The notes beneath the pieces are model-generated. The model searched no databases. It saw only the letters and a list, made by a program, of their open reading frames with translations, and was not told the DNA's origin. Both the position numbers and the translations under genes were made by a program. Shown piece by piece: positions 47,790 through 59,517 of a DNA stretch of 64,000 bases. Origin of the DNA: Saturnia japonica (Eukaryota; Arthropoda; Insecta; Lepidoptera; Saturniidae); NCBI GenBank assembly GCA_033032175.1, contig CM065313.1:496001-560000 (forward strand). The letters are read 5' to 3'. The first letter of the stretch is position 1; each line of letters starts with the position of its first letter.

Positions 47790-48015
47790 TGTGGAATGAT
47801 GGCAAAAGTTTAGTTGCCGAATTTAAAAAAAAAAAGAAACTCGCGTCGATAATAAGATAGGTGGCGACACGAGAGGTTGAAGAAGGACGTTTGGGTGAAG
47901 ACGGTGTGTTTTGTAACTGTTGTAAGATTGTGATTATATTAAGAATTGTTTGTGTATTCCTGTAGTAAAGACGTTTTCCAGTTAATTAGTGTTTTTTCTT
48001 TGTCAACGTCCCACA
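47790..48015. mobile_element. Probable solo LTR
   Basis: A 226-bp segment starts TGTGGAATGATGG and ends ACGTCCCACA. TGTGG and CCACA are inverted ends, giving TG...CA. TATA lies directly on both sides (47,786-47,789 and 48,016-48,019), a plausible 4-bp target duplication of the kind gypsy-like elements make, although both flanks are part of TA-rich runs. No internal retroviral-type sequence and no second copy are in the window. Confidence 0.5.
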
Positions 48016-49413
48016 TATATATATAGCTTGATCTTTAGCAAAGCTTAATCTTTCCGTCAAGGTTTTAATATGCGGACCCCTTTGTAATCTTCTCTCATCT
48101 GCTTACTTTGAGCATTAATTTCAACAGTAATTTGAATTATGTAGGGATATACCATGTGAAATAGCCTGCTATTCATAGACCGACAGCGTCAATATTTTAA
48201 AATATTTAATAATAATATGTTTACTAAATAGTTAGCAACCGCTCGAGACTTCGTACACGTTAGTTACGATATTTAAAAAAAATTATAAACAATATAATCA
48301 TTAACATAAACGTGACTTTAAGTAAAATAATTAAAAAAAGATTAGATCTATAAATGCAGAGATTATCTTTTACAAACATTTAAATAATATTCAAATAAAT
48401 AGTGTAAATTTAGTATTTAATGTAATATAAATTACGCTATTTCATTTTACATATCAGTCAAACACTTTCGAATTACAATTTTCAAACTTAATTAAAAGTC
48501 TTGAAGAACCTTTTATTTAACTATTTATGATAGAAAAACTGGTCCTTTAAAGAAAAATAGAACTTCTAAGAAGAAAACGTCAATTTGTTTCCGCAAAAAA
48601 AAAATTGCACGTTATGTAAACCCAAAAATGTAAGCTCCGTTACTATAATATTACAATCATGCCACCTTTACGGGAACGTTAATAAAAAGTGCCATTCCCG
48701 CAAACGGTTCGGCTCCACCTCTTTCCTGTTCGCTGGATTACCAGCCATTACGTCGTCACAGATGAATTCCCCTTCAGTTCACATATCCTTAGGGGAACGT
48801 GTAGGATAACGGTTCGTTTTAATGATTCTATCACCTCTTGTAATATAATCTTCACAGTGCAGCCTGCTAGGAACCTAATTATAAAAATTCCTTATCATGG
48901 TAATTAAAGATAATAATTCATTCAATTTTTTAATACCCTCTGTAGTAACCAATTAGTTACCGATGTGCTTCCTTCTAATTAATGACTTGTAATAAAGTGA
49001 TGAAGCCATGTTTTGCATTGTTAGGTTAGGTGTTGTATGAAACATCATATACTTTTTACTGAGGTTAAGCCACAAAAATTTTCATATAAAAGTATACCAA
49101 ACCTGAACGATTGTCATCAATCACAGGCCTTTGATAGGATCACGACCTGTGACCTCCTTTAGAAACGTCCGATTGTCTCGCAGAGAATCACAAAGATATA
49201 TTGGGACATATCTACGACTTAAACTTATTGAACATTCCAAACCCAAACACATATAAACGTGACCTTTATTTATTACTAAACATTTGAACATTGACTTCGG
49301 ATCCGATTACTATAATATATTTCCCAATAGGTACTGTAAATTATTTTCAAATTATCATGTTCAACGATAAATGGTCCAACTTTTTTATTTCGATATACAC
49401 AATTATTATCATT
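48016..49413. other. Unannotated stretch
   Basis: AT-rich. A GC-richer patch at 48,690-48,810 holds plus frames of 72-74 codons in two registers with no motif. Confidence 0.3.
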
Positions 49414-49768
49414 CTATTAATACGTGAGAAGAAAACTTCGGACACCTTTTTAATTGTATTGCGTGCACGGAAGTCTGTGAGATTTGGCATGTTTAAAGTT
49501 TATATGGAGAAGGAGTGCAGGAAGCTAAAATTTATCTAGAATTACTGTTACTAATATATTAAATTAAATAAATTAATACTGCGACTCCTTACACGACCAG
49601 TGCCATTGAACTTAGACCCCTAAAATATTGACATCGTCACTCAGTCAAAAGTGACAGCAAGTGATATAATAATCATTGCTTAGATTCATACTGCAAATGT
49701 CAAACACACAATAGTCTGTGATTAAAAAGTCGCTGGTCGAATTTTCGATCATTGGGCAACCGCTACTT
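49414..49768 (-). repeat. 'Repeat B' copy 2
   Basis: Minus orientation: the low-coordinate end is ATTAATACGTGAG and the high end is the complement of AGTAGCGGTTGCCC. Internal blocks match the other four copies. On the plus strand a frame stays open through IREKKTSD, RARKSVRFGM, KVYMEKECRKLKFI. Confidence 0.8.
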
Positions 49769-52603
49769 ATATTTACTGAGTTTCAGTTAGTAATCCTAAA
49801 ACAGATTAAGACGGCTAAAAGTAAGCGATCAATGTCTTAAAGATAAAAGAAAAAAAAAACAAACAAACATCAAGAACTAAAAGGAATCCTGATTTGGATT
49901 TCTGAGTTATCAATACTAAACTTCGCTTACAACAACTTCAAACAACGCAAACTCAACAGTTGACAAAAGACAGCCGCTGATCAAAGCGCTTCCAGTTGCT
50001 CGATTTGCAGATTAAAACGATGGGAGAAACGACAACTTACACAATGGGCAGCTCATTGTTCTTAAACATAACAACTCTAAGTTTTGATGAATTCATTTGG
50101 AACAATTTGCTTGAACTTTTGGTTTTCAAACTGTTTTTGTAAGAGTTATGACGGCGATGAATTCTATATACATATATATTAATTGCTAATTAGCATATTA
50201 GAAAATTATCAAGCCAGAGTTGTAGTGAAACTACTACTTTTGCATAATATCTGTTACAAGTCAAAATAATAATATAATATGTTTATAATTATTAGTTATG
50301 TTAGCAGAATGGTATAGCAATAGGTATATTTACATGCTTAGATCCAATCAATTATTATGCTCAAGTTTTTCGTATCCATGCTTGATCAAATTATTGTATT
50401 TAATCTAATGTTAAAAAAGAACTGTGCATGAACTGTGATAGACACCGTATTTGATCCAATATTAATTCACGTCCAGCATTCAATTGTCAACTGTTTATAA
50501 ATGTATATAGATCTCTTTGAAATTTAGATTAAAATTCACAAATATTGACGTTACTGATAACATTTATTTTGATTTTGTATATTCTCAGAATATTAATATG
50601 ATGAAATACGATATTTCCAAATACTAAAAGTAAGCCCTTCTCAATCCTAGGTTTTGCAACTGATTGGACTATTTTAGTGGACACATGAAAAACATTATGA
50701 AATCCCAGAGGATATGGGTGTTTCGTAATCCAGACCAGACATATTTCTTTATTCTCGAGAAATCAAGCGTATAGTACTTGTAGAGCTTACTGTACCGTGG
50801 GAAACTAGTATACCAAAGCAGCATTAACAGGCTAGTGAGCGCTGATGTGCGTAATAAGGGTGCCCTTTAAACCTACACCTGGGTCACAAGTCCCGGGGGC
50901 TGCTCGTGTTCCTTCTATCTGCCACACGATGGACCCAGCACCCGCACGATGTATCCATGGAATGCTAAGATCTTTTTCTCTATGTAACTTTTATGAACTT
51001 TCTAAAACACTTTAATTTGTGAGCAAATCATTTCAATAGGTCTTACATGTGTAATGGATATTTTGTCGATTTTCTTTATGCATGAGTTACAACAAGGCTC
51101 TGCTCAGGTAACCATAACTAAAATATGTCTACCAAACACTAAATCATATTGTAAAATCTTATATTTTACGAAAATAAGCGATATTTCTTTTTGCCACGAT
51201 TGAGAAATGGCTTTACGGACCCTTAGCTTTTACAGACTCGTGCTGTGTGTGTGCCTATTTCGCTCTGACATATGCCTTACTATGCCTATACTATGCCCTT
51301 TTTCTATCTTATAGCCAATCTATATATATACTACATCTATGGATAGGACACGCAAATCCGACAGAAAATACTAACATTGTAAAACGAATTAATTACCCAC
51401 TTGAAAATGTCAGTAATAATTCTCAATAACTAGGATCAATTGCCAAAAAAGTAAAAATAAGTGGAAGAAGAATTGTGTATGAGAATATTATAAATCTCGA
51501 TTACTTAAAAATACAGTATGCAGACTTAAGATTTTTTGTTATTTAATTCGTTCCTACTTATATACATACATATATGTCACAAAATATAAACACCTTGAGA
51601 ATATTCTAGATTATTCTAGAGAATTTTATTGTATATTATCATCTCTGTTTTAAAGTAGGAGTGATATATTCTGGTATAGTATAGTATATTTCAATGTATA
51701 TTTAACATGAAAGGTCCTATATGGCAGTTCTTCCGGAGTGATCCCAGAATCTCGACGCACCCTCGTGTCGTACTAACAAAGGATATATTTTAATATCCAT
51801 CCGTTAACTCGAGACCGTCGCGTGGCTCAGACAAAACTGGATACTTCACACTAAGCGCCCGACCTAAACCGACTGCGACCGACGAGCCTCGCTTAAATTA
51901 CGCTTAGAAACCGGAAAATGACAGATTATGAAGGTTCAAGCCTATACCGAGGTTAAACTTAATTCTTTACTTAGAAAAAGACGTTATCTAATGCCCTTGA
52001 CAAAGGGGTAGATTATTAAAAAGAAAAATTTAATTGAACTATAAAATAAGTGACAGTTAATCCAAAAATAGTCCAAGCAATACACATCCATTTAGTAATT
52101 TTGTCCAAGAAATTACGAGGAATTGTCAAAAGTTGTACCTGGCCGAATACCAATCACCATATAAAAGGCTAAATAAATACCTTACTCATTTTAATGTTTT
52201 GTGTTTGTGGATCGACTGGTGGCTGCTATTATAATGGTAGGCTTATGGAAGACGTCAGTGATTGATGACAGATCCTCATATTTCACCAATCACTTATGTT
52301 TTATGAGTGCATTAACCATAATATGAAGAACTGTAATTTTGACAAACTACAGTTTAAATACTAACTAGCCGTTTAAATTAACTTACACTACTGCTGTTGC
52401 TAAGTAGTTAATAATACGGACACAATACATAAGTCGTAGTACAGAGGGCGTGCGGGAACCATGCGAAAAATGAATAAATTTAAGAAAACGAATGTGATAT
52501 CACAAACTTTTTGATTTTAATCCATACATTATGTTACAAAGAAATAACTTATGATTTTACATTTACACGTTAAATCGATAATAAAATATCTCTTATTATC
52601 TAT
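49769..52603. other. Unannotated stretch with GC-richer patches
   Basis: No gene recognised. GC-richer patches at 50,820-50,960 and 51,730-51,920 stand out from the AT-rich background and are unassigned; both could be conserved non-coding DNA or old repeats. Confidence 0.35.
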
Positions 52604-52924
52604 ATATTAATACGTGAAATAAAAGCATTCTACCACTTTTTAAGCATATTGCATGCACGGTAAACTGAGATTTCAAACCGTAAATTTATCTATAATATCT
52701 TTTACTAATATATTAAATTTAATTAATTATTACTTCGAATGCTAAACCGTCCAATTCCATTGAAATTAGACCCCCAAAATATTGACATTGTCACTCAACG
52801 AAAAATGACAGCAAGTGATATAATTAATACTCATCGTTTAGGTTTATACTGCAAATGTCAAACAGAAAATAGTCTATGATCAAAAGTCGCTGGTCGAATT
52901 TCGAGCTTAGGGCGACCGCTAGTT
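52604..52924 (-). repeat. 'Repeat B' copy 3
   Basis: Minus orientation, from ATTAATACGTGAA to the complement of ACTAGCGGTCGCCC. Slightly shorter than the others (about 320 bp) through small deletions. Confidence 0.8.
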
Positions 52925-52959
52925 ATTATTGATATATGTACAGTATTTTTGGAGAAAGA

Positions 52960-53190
52960 GGGTTCAAGAAGATGGATAGTGAATACAGAAATATCTTTGA
53001 AGATTTCTCTCTGCTTGGGGCAGCCCGACTAGTGAAACATCTCCACTCAACAGAAGATCGTAGCATTGTGGTCGGCAACGCCCTAGTGGCACCTCTGGAG
53101 TTAAAAGCATCCATAGGCTTACAGTAATCGCTTACCATCAGATGGGTGCGATTGTTCGTCACCCTAAATATACATAAATAAAACATAAAA
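52960..53190 (+). mobile_element. LINE 3' UTR-like fragment
   Basis: GGCAACGCCCTAGTGGCACC, GGAGTTAAAAGCATCCATAGG and ATCGCTTACCATCAG in this order match, from memory, the non-coding end of a widespread lepidopteran LINE. It is followed by an A-rich tail (ATAAATAAAACATAAAA). The complement of the same kind of sequence lies next to the minus-strand LINE near 36,990. Confidence 0.5.
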
Positions 53191-53430
53191 GTAGTGAAGT
53201 CGACGAACTCTAACCGTTGGTAATACAACCTTTAATAATATTTGAAGTGGAGTTGGAGGTTGCAGGTCAGTCGTCAGCGGTGAGGCCGCCTCACTTCGAC
53301 CCGACCTCTCCGGATGATGGATGTCTTCCTTGGCAACAGATTAACTTCCTCCTTATTTCCTCATTACCTTTTTCGCATCTGAAATACCCTGAACATTGAT
53401 TAACACATTTTGATATTTGAAAGGAACATT

Positions 53431-54051
53431 CATTATATAGTTTCACAGACTAGTGATGACTGATATTTAATAAATCTAAATGAACGTTTCTTTGCTTTTT
53501 TGTACTCTATGCATTGCTAAATCATTCTTCCGATTACGATGAATCTTTTTATGATGAAGACTTCAGTATTAGTACAAGTAGATTATAATAGATGGCGTTG
53601 TAGTCACTTCCTTTTCAAGACAACGGGAACGATTTTGCATTATATAGTTTCACAGACTAGCGATGACTGATATTTAATAAATCTAAATGAACGTTTCTTT
53701 GCTTTTTTGTACTCTATGCATTGCTAAATCATTCTTCCGATTACGATGAATCTTTTTATGATGCAGACTTCAGTATTAGTACAAGTAGATTATAATAGAT
53801 GGCGTTGTAGTCACTTCCTTTTCAAGACAACGGGAACGATTTTGCATTATATAGTTTCACAGACTACCGATGACTGATATTTAATAAATCTAAATGGACG
53901 TTTCTTTGCTTTTTTGTACTCTATGAATTGATAAATCATTCTTCCGATTACGATAAATCTTTTGATGATGAAGACTTCAGTATTAGTACAAGTAGATTAT
54001 AATAGATGGCGTTGTAGTCACTTTCTTTTCAAGACAACCGGAACGATTGTG
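53431..54051. repeat. Three tandem 207-bp units
   Basis: Units at 53,431-53,637, 53,638-53,844 and 53,845-54,051 each begin CATTATATAGTTTCACAGAC and end near AACGATTTTGC. Units 1 and 2 differ at only a few positions; unit 3 has more changes (ATGAATTGATAAATC). The period is exactly 207 bp in both steps. There is no coding capacity and no inverted termini. It may be a satellite monomer in short array or a local tandem duplication. Confidence 0.9.
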
Positions 54052-54149
54052 CGAGGGAAAACTAGCAGATTATAAATCAATCTAAAAAGACATAGGACAA
54101 AATGATAACGGTACTAATAAACTCATTCAAATGTGTAATTTTTTAATAA

Positions 54150-54350
54150 TATACCTGTCGCAGTGATAGTAAACACTACTATTGAGCCGAGGGGTCGCGG
54201 GTTCGATCCCCGCCCATGACTGACTTTGTGTGATGAGCATAAATGCCAGTTGTGTGTGACTGGGTGTTAAATGTCTATATATGTGTGTATATCAGCTGTT
54301 TAGTTACCATATTACAAGCTTTGATTAGTTTAGAATTAAATGGCCGTTTC
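54150..54350 (+). mobile_element. tRNA-derived SINE
   Basis: A B-box GGGTTCGATCCCC at 54,199-54,211 is followed by TTTGTGTGATGAGCATAAATG, GTGACTGGGTGTTAAATG, ATATCAGCTGTTTAGTTACC and TTACAAGCTTTGATTAGTTT (each piece read separately). From memory this is the body of a very common lepidopteran SINE. The A box upstream (CGCAGTGATAG) is weak. Confidence 0.65.
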
Positions 54351-56276
54351 ATATATATATTCTGACTTTGACCTAGAGTTCTAAATATTCCATTAAAGTC
54401 CCCAGAAGTCGATCTCGTTTGATTAGTCTACAGAGTAGACTGTTTAAAGAAGTCCAATTAAAACCAGAAATCGAGTTCTTAACAATCTCTAGGTACTTTT
54501 AACGAAGTGCGATGTTTGTGATCTTAATACGTAATTAGGAACATTGCCTACAGTTTTCTTCCAAATTAATGATATTTATTTGATTCTTGTTCTACGATTC
54601 TAAGGCAGGTAAAGAAGCTTTGCTTACAGTAAAGATGACTAAATTACATTTAAAACAATTATAGGTTGGGACGATATACATGTAGTTAGTAACTATAACA
54701 AATTTCACCATTAATACTTTTGTAACATTTACTGGGTAAAATATTTTTCTCAAACATGCATGGAAATATTGTCCTTATTTTCGAATAAAGATAATTGAAT
54801 TTACGGACAAAGAAAATCAAATACATTGTGCAGGATCGTTTTTTGAATTTAGAACATTACAATGCTCCAGCAATGTTGTATGAAACGGCGTGCTGGGGTT
54901 ATTAAATACTCATTGATTGGATCTCTTTTATCATTTTTGGAATACCAAAGTCTCTTTGCTTAGTACAAGTTGCGTTCACGTGGCTGTATAGCCATAAATG
55001 CGCTTGCCTTTCGGCACAGATGATAAATAGAAAATTGGCGGCAAAGCTGAAAATTCATCTTGATTTGTTATTTACATACATAATAAATATAAATTTAGTA
55101 ATTGTCCCAATATGACTACTGTAACTTTTAATATTTATTAAATTAAATGTATAATATAACAAGTATGTTTTATTTCCATGTATGTTTGCGAAAAGCACTA
55201 TATATGCCTCGGCGGAAATGGCAATTGCCTGTCTCGTATTACGTCTACGGCTCGGCCTTCAAACTCATACTCGACCTGCAATTTCCTATTTAACGGCCTT
55301 TGCAATAATATACCATTAAAGTACAGGCTATATAGAAAAAATAAATTCTTGTCGAATTTTCACGTCAGCTGTACAGTCTACTGATTTACGTCAATGCGAT
55401 TACGATAGCTTGTCTTATATATTTTCCTCTACTAAACGACTTAAATCAAACTTAAGTTTTATCGTTGGTTTTTTGTTTGTGACTAAATGCTGTAAATAAT
55501 TCAAATGGAACGTTCTAGATTAGAGTGATATGACAGTTCTTTTATGAATATCATATTATTAGCTACAACGAATACTTAAACACAATGCTATTTTATAAGT
55601 AGATACGGCGCGGCGTTGACGCACTTTACATGGCATCGTGAATGGTGCGCGATTGCCCTCAGTTCACTTTCCACTTGTACCGGTGTGAGCGAGAAAAAAC
55701 TTTTATCCCTTTTTAACAGCAGAGTTTTCGCCTCAACGCTTTGATTTCCTATCTCTTTTGCTTCAACATGCTGATAACGAAATTGCTTTTAGTGAGAGTA
55801 TAACGCGTCTATTAATAAAACGTCATTAATCATTTAATCCGTCTGTATATAATGCAACGTGCAGCACTTTTTATAAGTTTTTAAAGTTATCTTTTTATAC
55901 CGTATGTACCGTAGGAAGTTAATATAAACATAATAATAATTGTGTGGGATTGAATCTCGACTACCACACACTACGTGTATCAACCACCATTGTGGTGAGC
56001 TTGGCAAGCTGTGTAGTACTAGAGTGGGTCCCTACAACCATATACATGGTGATAAGCCACAGTGACTTTGTTTTTGAGTTTGTCGCGTTTCGGGATTATT
56101 CAGTCTATATCCAGCTGACGAAAGGTTTGCACGCTAGCATGGTAACGATGACCGTGGATGAGTTCTCGATCTCTCGGTGGTTACCATTTTTATTAAACAT
56201 ATATGACCCAGAGCGGTCACTTTGCCATGGTAGTATAAAAAATTATGTATACAAATAAACGATGTATTTCTTTATT
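54351..56276. other. Unannotated stretch
   Basis: GC-richer patches at 55,190-55,290 and 55,600-55,690 are unassigned. A 104-codon plus frame (55,944-56,258) has no motif and abuts repeat B. Confidence 0.35.
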
Positions 56277-56622
56277 CTAGCGATCGCCCAAAGGTCGACA
56301 TTCAACCAGCAACTTTTTGATCATAGATTATTTTCTGTTTAATATTTACAGTATTGATAAACAATGAGTATTATCTACATCACTTTTCGTTGAGTGACAA
56401 TGTCAATATTTTGAGGGTCTAAGTTCAATGGCACTGGACAGTTTAGGATTCGCAGTATTAATGAATTTAATTTAATATATTACTAACAGATATCATAGAT
56501 AATTTTTAGCTTTCTGAACTCCTTCTCCATATAAACTTTAACCATGCCAAATCTCACAGTCTTCCGTGCACGGAATATGCTTTAAAAGGGGTATAAATTT
56601 TTTACTTCACGTATTAATATAA
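56277..56622 (+). repeat. 'Repeat B' copy 4
   Basis: From CTAGCGATCGCCCAAAGG to CTTCACGTATTAATA, plus orientation, all shared blocks present. Confidence 0.8.
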
Positions 56623-57403
56623 TGATAACATAGCGGTTTACTGAAGTCTCTTGTTCCTTCTATCATTTCAAATTTATTCTGTTTTCTTTAGATTCTTTAA
56701 CCCACTCACGCATTCGCTATAGGCTCGTAAGCTTCTTAGTTCTTCTTTGATTAGTACTTTTCCTATTGGGTGAACAAAAATTACTCTTGGAAAAAATAGT
56801 TTTTGTTACTAACTACCACGGAATCATACAAAATATTTAATTTTTTTCACGTTAAACTTTTTCCAAAGGTAAATTCTATTCAATACCATAAAATTCTATT
56901 CATATTTGATATACAGAAAGTAACGTGGCAAAATAATAAACGCAGAATATTGACAGAAAATTTTAAAATTCTGTTTTACGTGGAAAATATGTTCCCGGAA
57001 TATAGGAAAAACGTGAAAGCAAGGGCTCGCATTGCGTTGTGTAACTTATCTAATGGAAAAACTCAGAACAGCTTTTACAAATTTTTGAAGCCACTTCACG
57101 TACAAAATGAAGGACCCACTTTAAAAACATTCAAGAGCCCAAACACTTTGTTTACCGTATGGGTACGCTCGCATCGGACGAAACGTATGAATAAAAAATA
57201 GTTTCGGGCCAAACTCAACCGCAGCGGTCCCTTCATCTCGTCTGTGATGGATGATAGAACCGCTAGATGTGATGTTTCTCGGCGCCATTTTGTTTTTCTA
57301 AGGTTACTTAAATAGAACTACGCCAATCTAGTAAATAAAAAGGATGTATATTTTTCCTATACTTACCTCATTTTAAATTTATTTTAAATAGAAAAATATA
57401 TAT
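56623..57403. other. Unannotated stretch with a 132-codon orphan frame
   Basis: A plus-strand frame at 56,803-57,201 is open for 132 codons and is lysine- and asparagine-rich, with no recognised motif. In AT-rich DNA such a length is unusual but possible by chance. No splice or promoter signals were noted. Confidence 0.3.
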
Positions 57404-57806
57404 AACTTGCTGTGCCCGCGGCTGCGCTCGCGTGGACTACAGAATCCCCCGCTCCTGGTTATTTTAAAGATAAACATATCTTCTCGCTAACTTTTTTGTA
57501 GATATCTTAATATCTACAGTTATATACTACATTCATATGAAATAATATATTTTATTGTTTACTCAGCATTAGCCATTTAAGCGCCCGAACTGATTCACAA
57601 TTTATTTGATTAGCGCGGTACCCTAATTCTTTTTCTATTATAAAAGTAGCCTAAGTTATGCCTTATAACATCAACTATCTGCCAGTGAGAGTCCCGTCAA
57701 AATCGTTCCAACAGTTTCAGAGATTACCCGGAACAAACAAATAGACAGAAAGGCAAAAAAAATTATTAAATGCAATTTAGTCAATTTTATTAATTGTATA
57801 GATATA
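57404..57806 (+). repeat. 'Repeat A' copy 3
   Basis: Starts ACTTGCTGTGCCCGCGGC, contains TTTACTCAGCATTAGCCATT, TTAAGCGCCCGAACTG, AAAAGTAGCCTAAG and GGAACAAACAAATAGACAG, and ends TTAATTGTATAGATA. About 90 bp shorter than copy 2, mainly toward the end. Confidence 0.8.
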
Positions 57807-58210
57807 AATCGACTAATATATGCAAACAAAAATTATCTAATTTTCATTCCAATCAGTTTGTATGTAATAATGTAAATATATTATGTACTAAAATGTTAAT
57901 AAGTGAGTTCTACCATGTCTTAATATACAAACTGACCTATTATTCGTAATTTTACGTTTTAACACAATCAATAGAGTTTAAAAGCGGTTGAAAACTGGCA
58001 ATTATAGAACTAAACGTGCATTACATAATTTATTTTTAAGTCTAATAGGTGAAGGAAAAACAGCAGAATATAACAAACACCTTGTTTATCCCAATTTTCG
58101 AACGGTTATGTTGATCAATTTGCAGTGAAGCATTCGTCAGTCTTTCTCAACAACTAGATTGAAGTGTCAGTCGGACAGTCCGCTTTCCGTGTTAGCGTAA
58201 CTTTGTTAAA
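57807..58210. other. Unannotated AT-rich stretch
   Basis: Nothing recognised between repeat A copy 3 and the DD41D transposon. Confidence 0.3.
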
Positions 58211-58244
58211 TACAAGGTGTCCAGAAAGGGTATCGGGTATTTGT
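58211..58244. repeat. Left terminal inverted repeat of the DD41D transposon
   Basis: 34 bp starting TACAAGGTGTCCAGAAAGGG and ending GGTATTTGT; exact inverse of 59,484-59,517. The match breaks at the next base. Confidence 0.95.
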
Positions 58245-58328
58245 TTTCGCGCCATATTCGAAACGGGGCGTCTAAAGGGTGCGGGGAGGGGTTCGTGGCG
58301 TCCGCCATTTTGTGGAGTTTTAGTCACG

Positions 58329-59408
58329 ATGGAACAGTACTCGGGGACGCATCGCGCATTTTGCGTACGAGCGTATTATCGTAATGGTGATTCAATAGTG
58401 ACTGCTCAACGTCTCTATCGTGCGGAATATCGTACACGCCACGCGGCAAGTGACGATAGCATTAGGAAATGGATCAAGATGTTCGAGAATACAGGTGCGA
58501 CAGTTAAAATTCAAAACTCTGGTCGTCCTCGTTCAGTTCGCGATGAAGAAACAATTGAAGAAGTTGAGGCGTCGGTTCGTCAAAATCCGTCTTTATCCAT
58601 CCGAAAGCGAAGCCAAGCGTTGAACATCAAAAAATCGTCTTTACGTTCGATTTTAAAGAAAGACTTACATCTAAAAGCCTATAAAATTCAATTGGTTCAA
58701 GAATTGAAGGATACGGACTATGCTAATCGACTGAATTTTGCGAACGAAATGCTGCAGCGATTTAACAACTTTAACAACATACTGTTCAGTGACGAAGCAA
58801 ATTTTCACCTGAATGGTCATGTTAATAAGCAGAATTGTCGGTACTGGGCAGTGGAGAATCCGAGACGAAAGCATGAACGACCCCTGCATAGCCCAAAGGT
58901 CGTTGTTTGGGCCGCTATGTCTGCTAAAGGCATAATTGGTCCTTATTTTCATGAAGATCAACAAGGCCGAGCAATAAATGTGAATAGTGACCGTTATTGC
59001 GATATGTTGCGAAATTTTTTGGTCCCAGAGTTGCAGGAGTTTGCAGGTTTCAACTCAAGAACGTGGTTCCAGCAAGATGGGGCCACTTGCCATACCTCAA
59101 ATGACTCAATGGAAGTTGTTAACGAATTATTCCCTAATAAAGTCATTTCGCGAAGGGGTAACATCAACTGGCCTCCCAGAAGCCCCGACCTTAGCCCGCT
59201 TGACTATTTTGCATGGGGATACCTTAAAAGTAAGGTTTATCAAAACAATCCGACGAATCTAACCCAGTTAAAGCAAAACATCAGGTCAGAAATGGCAGCA
59301 ATATCGATAGCTATGTGTCAACGTGTTATCGCCAATCTTCGTTTCCGTTTAGAAGAGTGCCAGCAACGTAACGGTCATCATTTGGATAACATCATCTTTT
59401 CCAAATAA
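58329..59408 (+). CDS. DD41D transposase, 359 residues, intact
   Basis: Cuts the element out at its inverted termini and inserts it at TA dinucleotides in the nucleus. ATG 58,329 is chosen because the same frame's earlier ATG at 58,164 lies outside the transposon, left of the terminal repeat. Residues about 8-55 form a DUF4817-like helix-turn-helix (AFCVRAYYRNGDSI, then IRKWIKMFENTGA). GRPR at 65-68 is the linker motif common in this superfamily, and a second helical DNA-binding part spans about 74-115. The RNase H-like core has D155 (ILFSDEANF), D250 (WFQQDGATCH) and D292 (SPDLSPLDYFAWG), with exactly 41 residues between the last two: DD41D. Length fits the 340-370 usual for the superfamily. 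All catalytic residues are present. Confidence 0.93.
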   Translation: MEQYSGTHRAFCVRAYYRNGDSIVTAQRLYRAEYRTRHAASDDSIRKWIKMFENTGATVKIQNSGRPRSVRDEETIEEVEASVRQNPSLSIRKRSQALNIKKSSLRSILKKDLHLKAYKIQLVQELKDTDYANRLNFANEMLQRFNNFNNILFSDEANFHLNGHVNKQNCRYWAVENPRRKHERPLHSPKVVVWAAMSAKGIIGPYFHEDQQGRAINVNSDRYCDMLRNFLVPELQEFAGFNSRTWFQQDGATCHTSNDSMEVVNELFPNKVISRRGNINWPPRSPDLSPLDYFAWGYLKSKVYQNNPTNLTQLKQNIRSEMAAISIAMCQRVIANLRFRLEECQQRNGHHLDNIIFSK

Positions 59409-59483
59409 TTCTCCAATTCATATGCTAATAATAAACAATAAACTTTTTTATTGCATACAAATAATTTTTGTTTCATTGAACTT

Positions 59484-59517
59484 ACAAATACCCGATACCC
59501 TTTCTGGACACCTTGTA
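59484..59517. repeat. Right terminal inverted repeat of the DD41D transposon
   Basis: 34 bp, exact inverse of the left terminus, ending CCTTGTA. Confidence 0.95.

Larger units (their letters stand above)
58211..59517 (+). mobile_element. Apparently intact DD41D Tc1/mariner-superfamily transposon
   Basis: Perfect 34-bp inverted termini (including the TA) run at 58,211-58,244 and 59,484-59,517, starting TACAAGGTGTCCAGAAAGGG. TA at both outer ends fits the TA target duplication of this superfamily. The element is 1,307 bp, a normal size, and its single gene has no stop or frameshift. An AATAAA signal follows the stop codon (about 59,430). The DD41D catalytic spacing places it with the rosa-like group rather than with mariner (DD34D) or Tc1 (DD34E). 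Identical termini and an open gene suggest recent transposition. It is unrelated in sequence to the three decayed mariners in this window. Confidence 0.92.

Noticed and set aside
53431..54051. CRISPR-like array
   Set aside because: Units are directly adjacent 207-mers without spacers, in a eukaryotic context.
54190..54260. tRNA gene
   Set aside because: Only a B box is good; no acceptor or anticodon stems can be drawn and the flanks match a SINE body.
55944..56258. 104-codon plus frame as a host exon
   Set aside because: No splice sites, motif or start context; adjoins repeat B and may be part of a repeat.
58164..58328. N-terminal extension of the DD41D transposase frame
   Set aside because: It starts outside the transposon and runs through its terminal inverted repeat; ATG 58,329 is the first in-frame start inside the element and gives a normal length.
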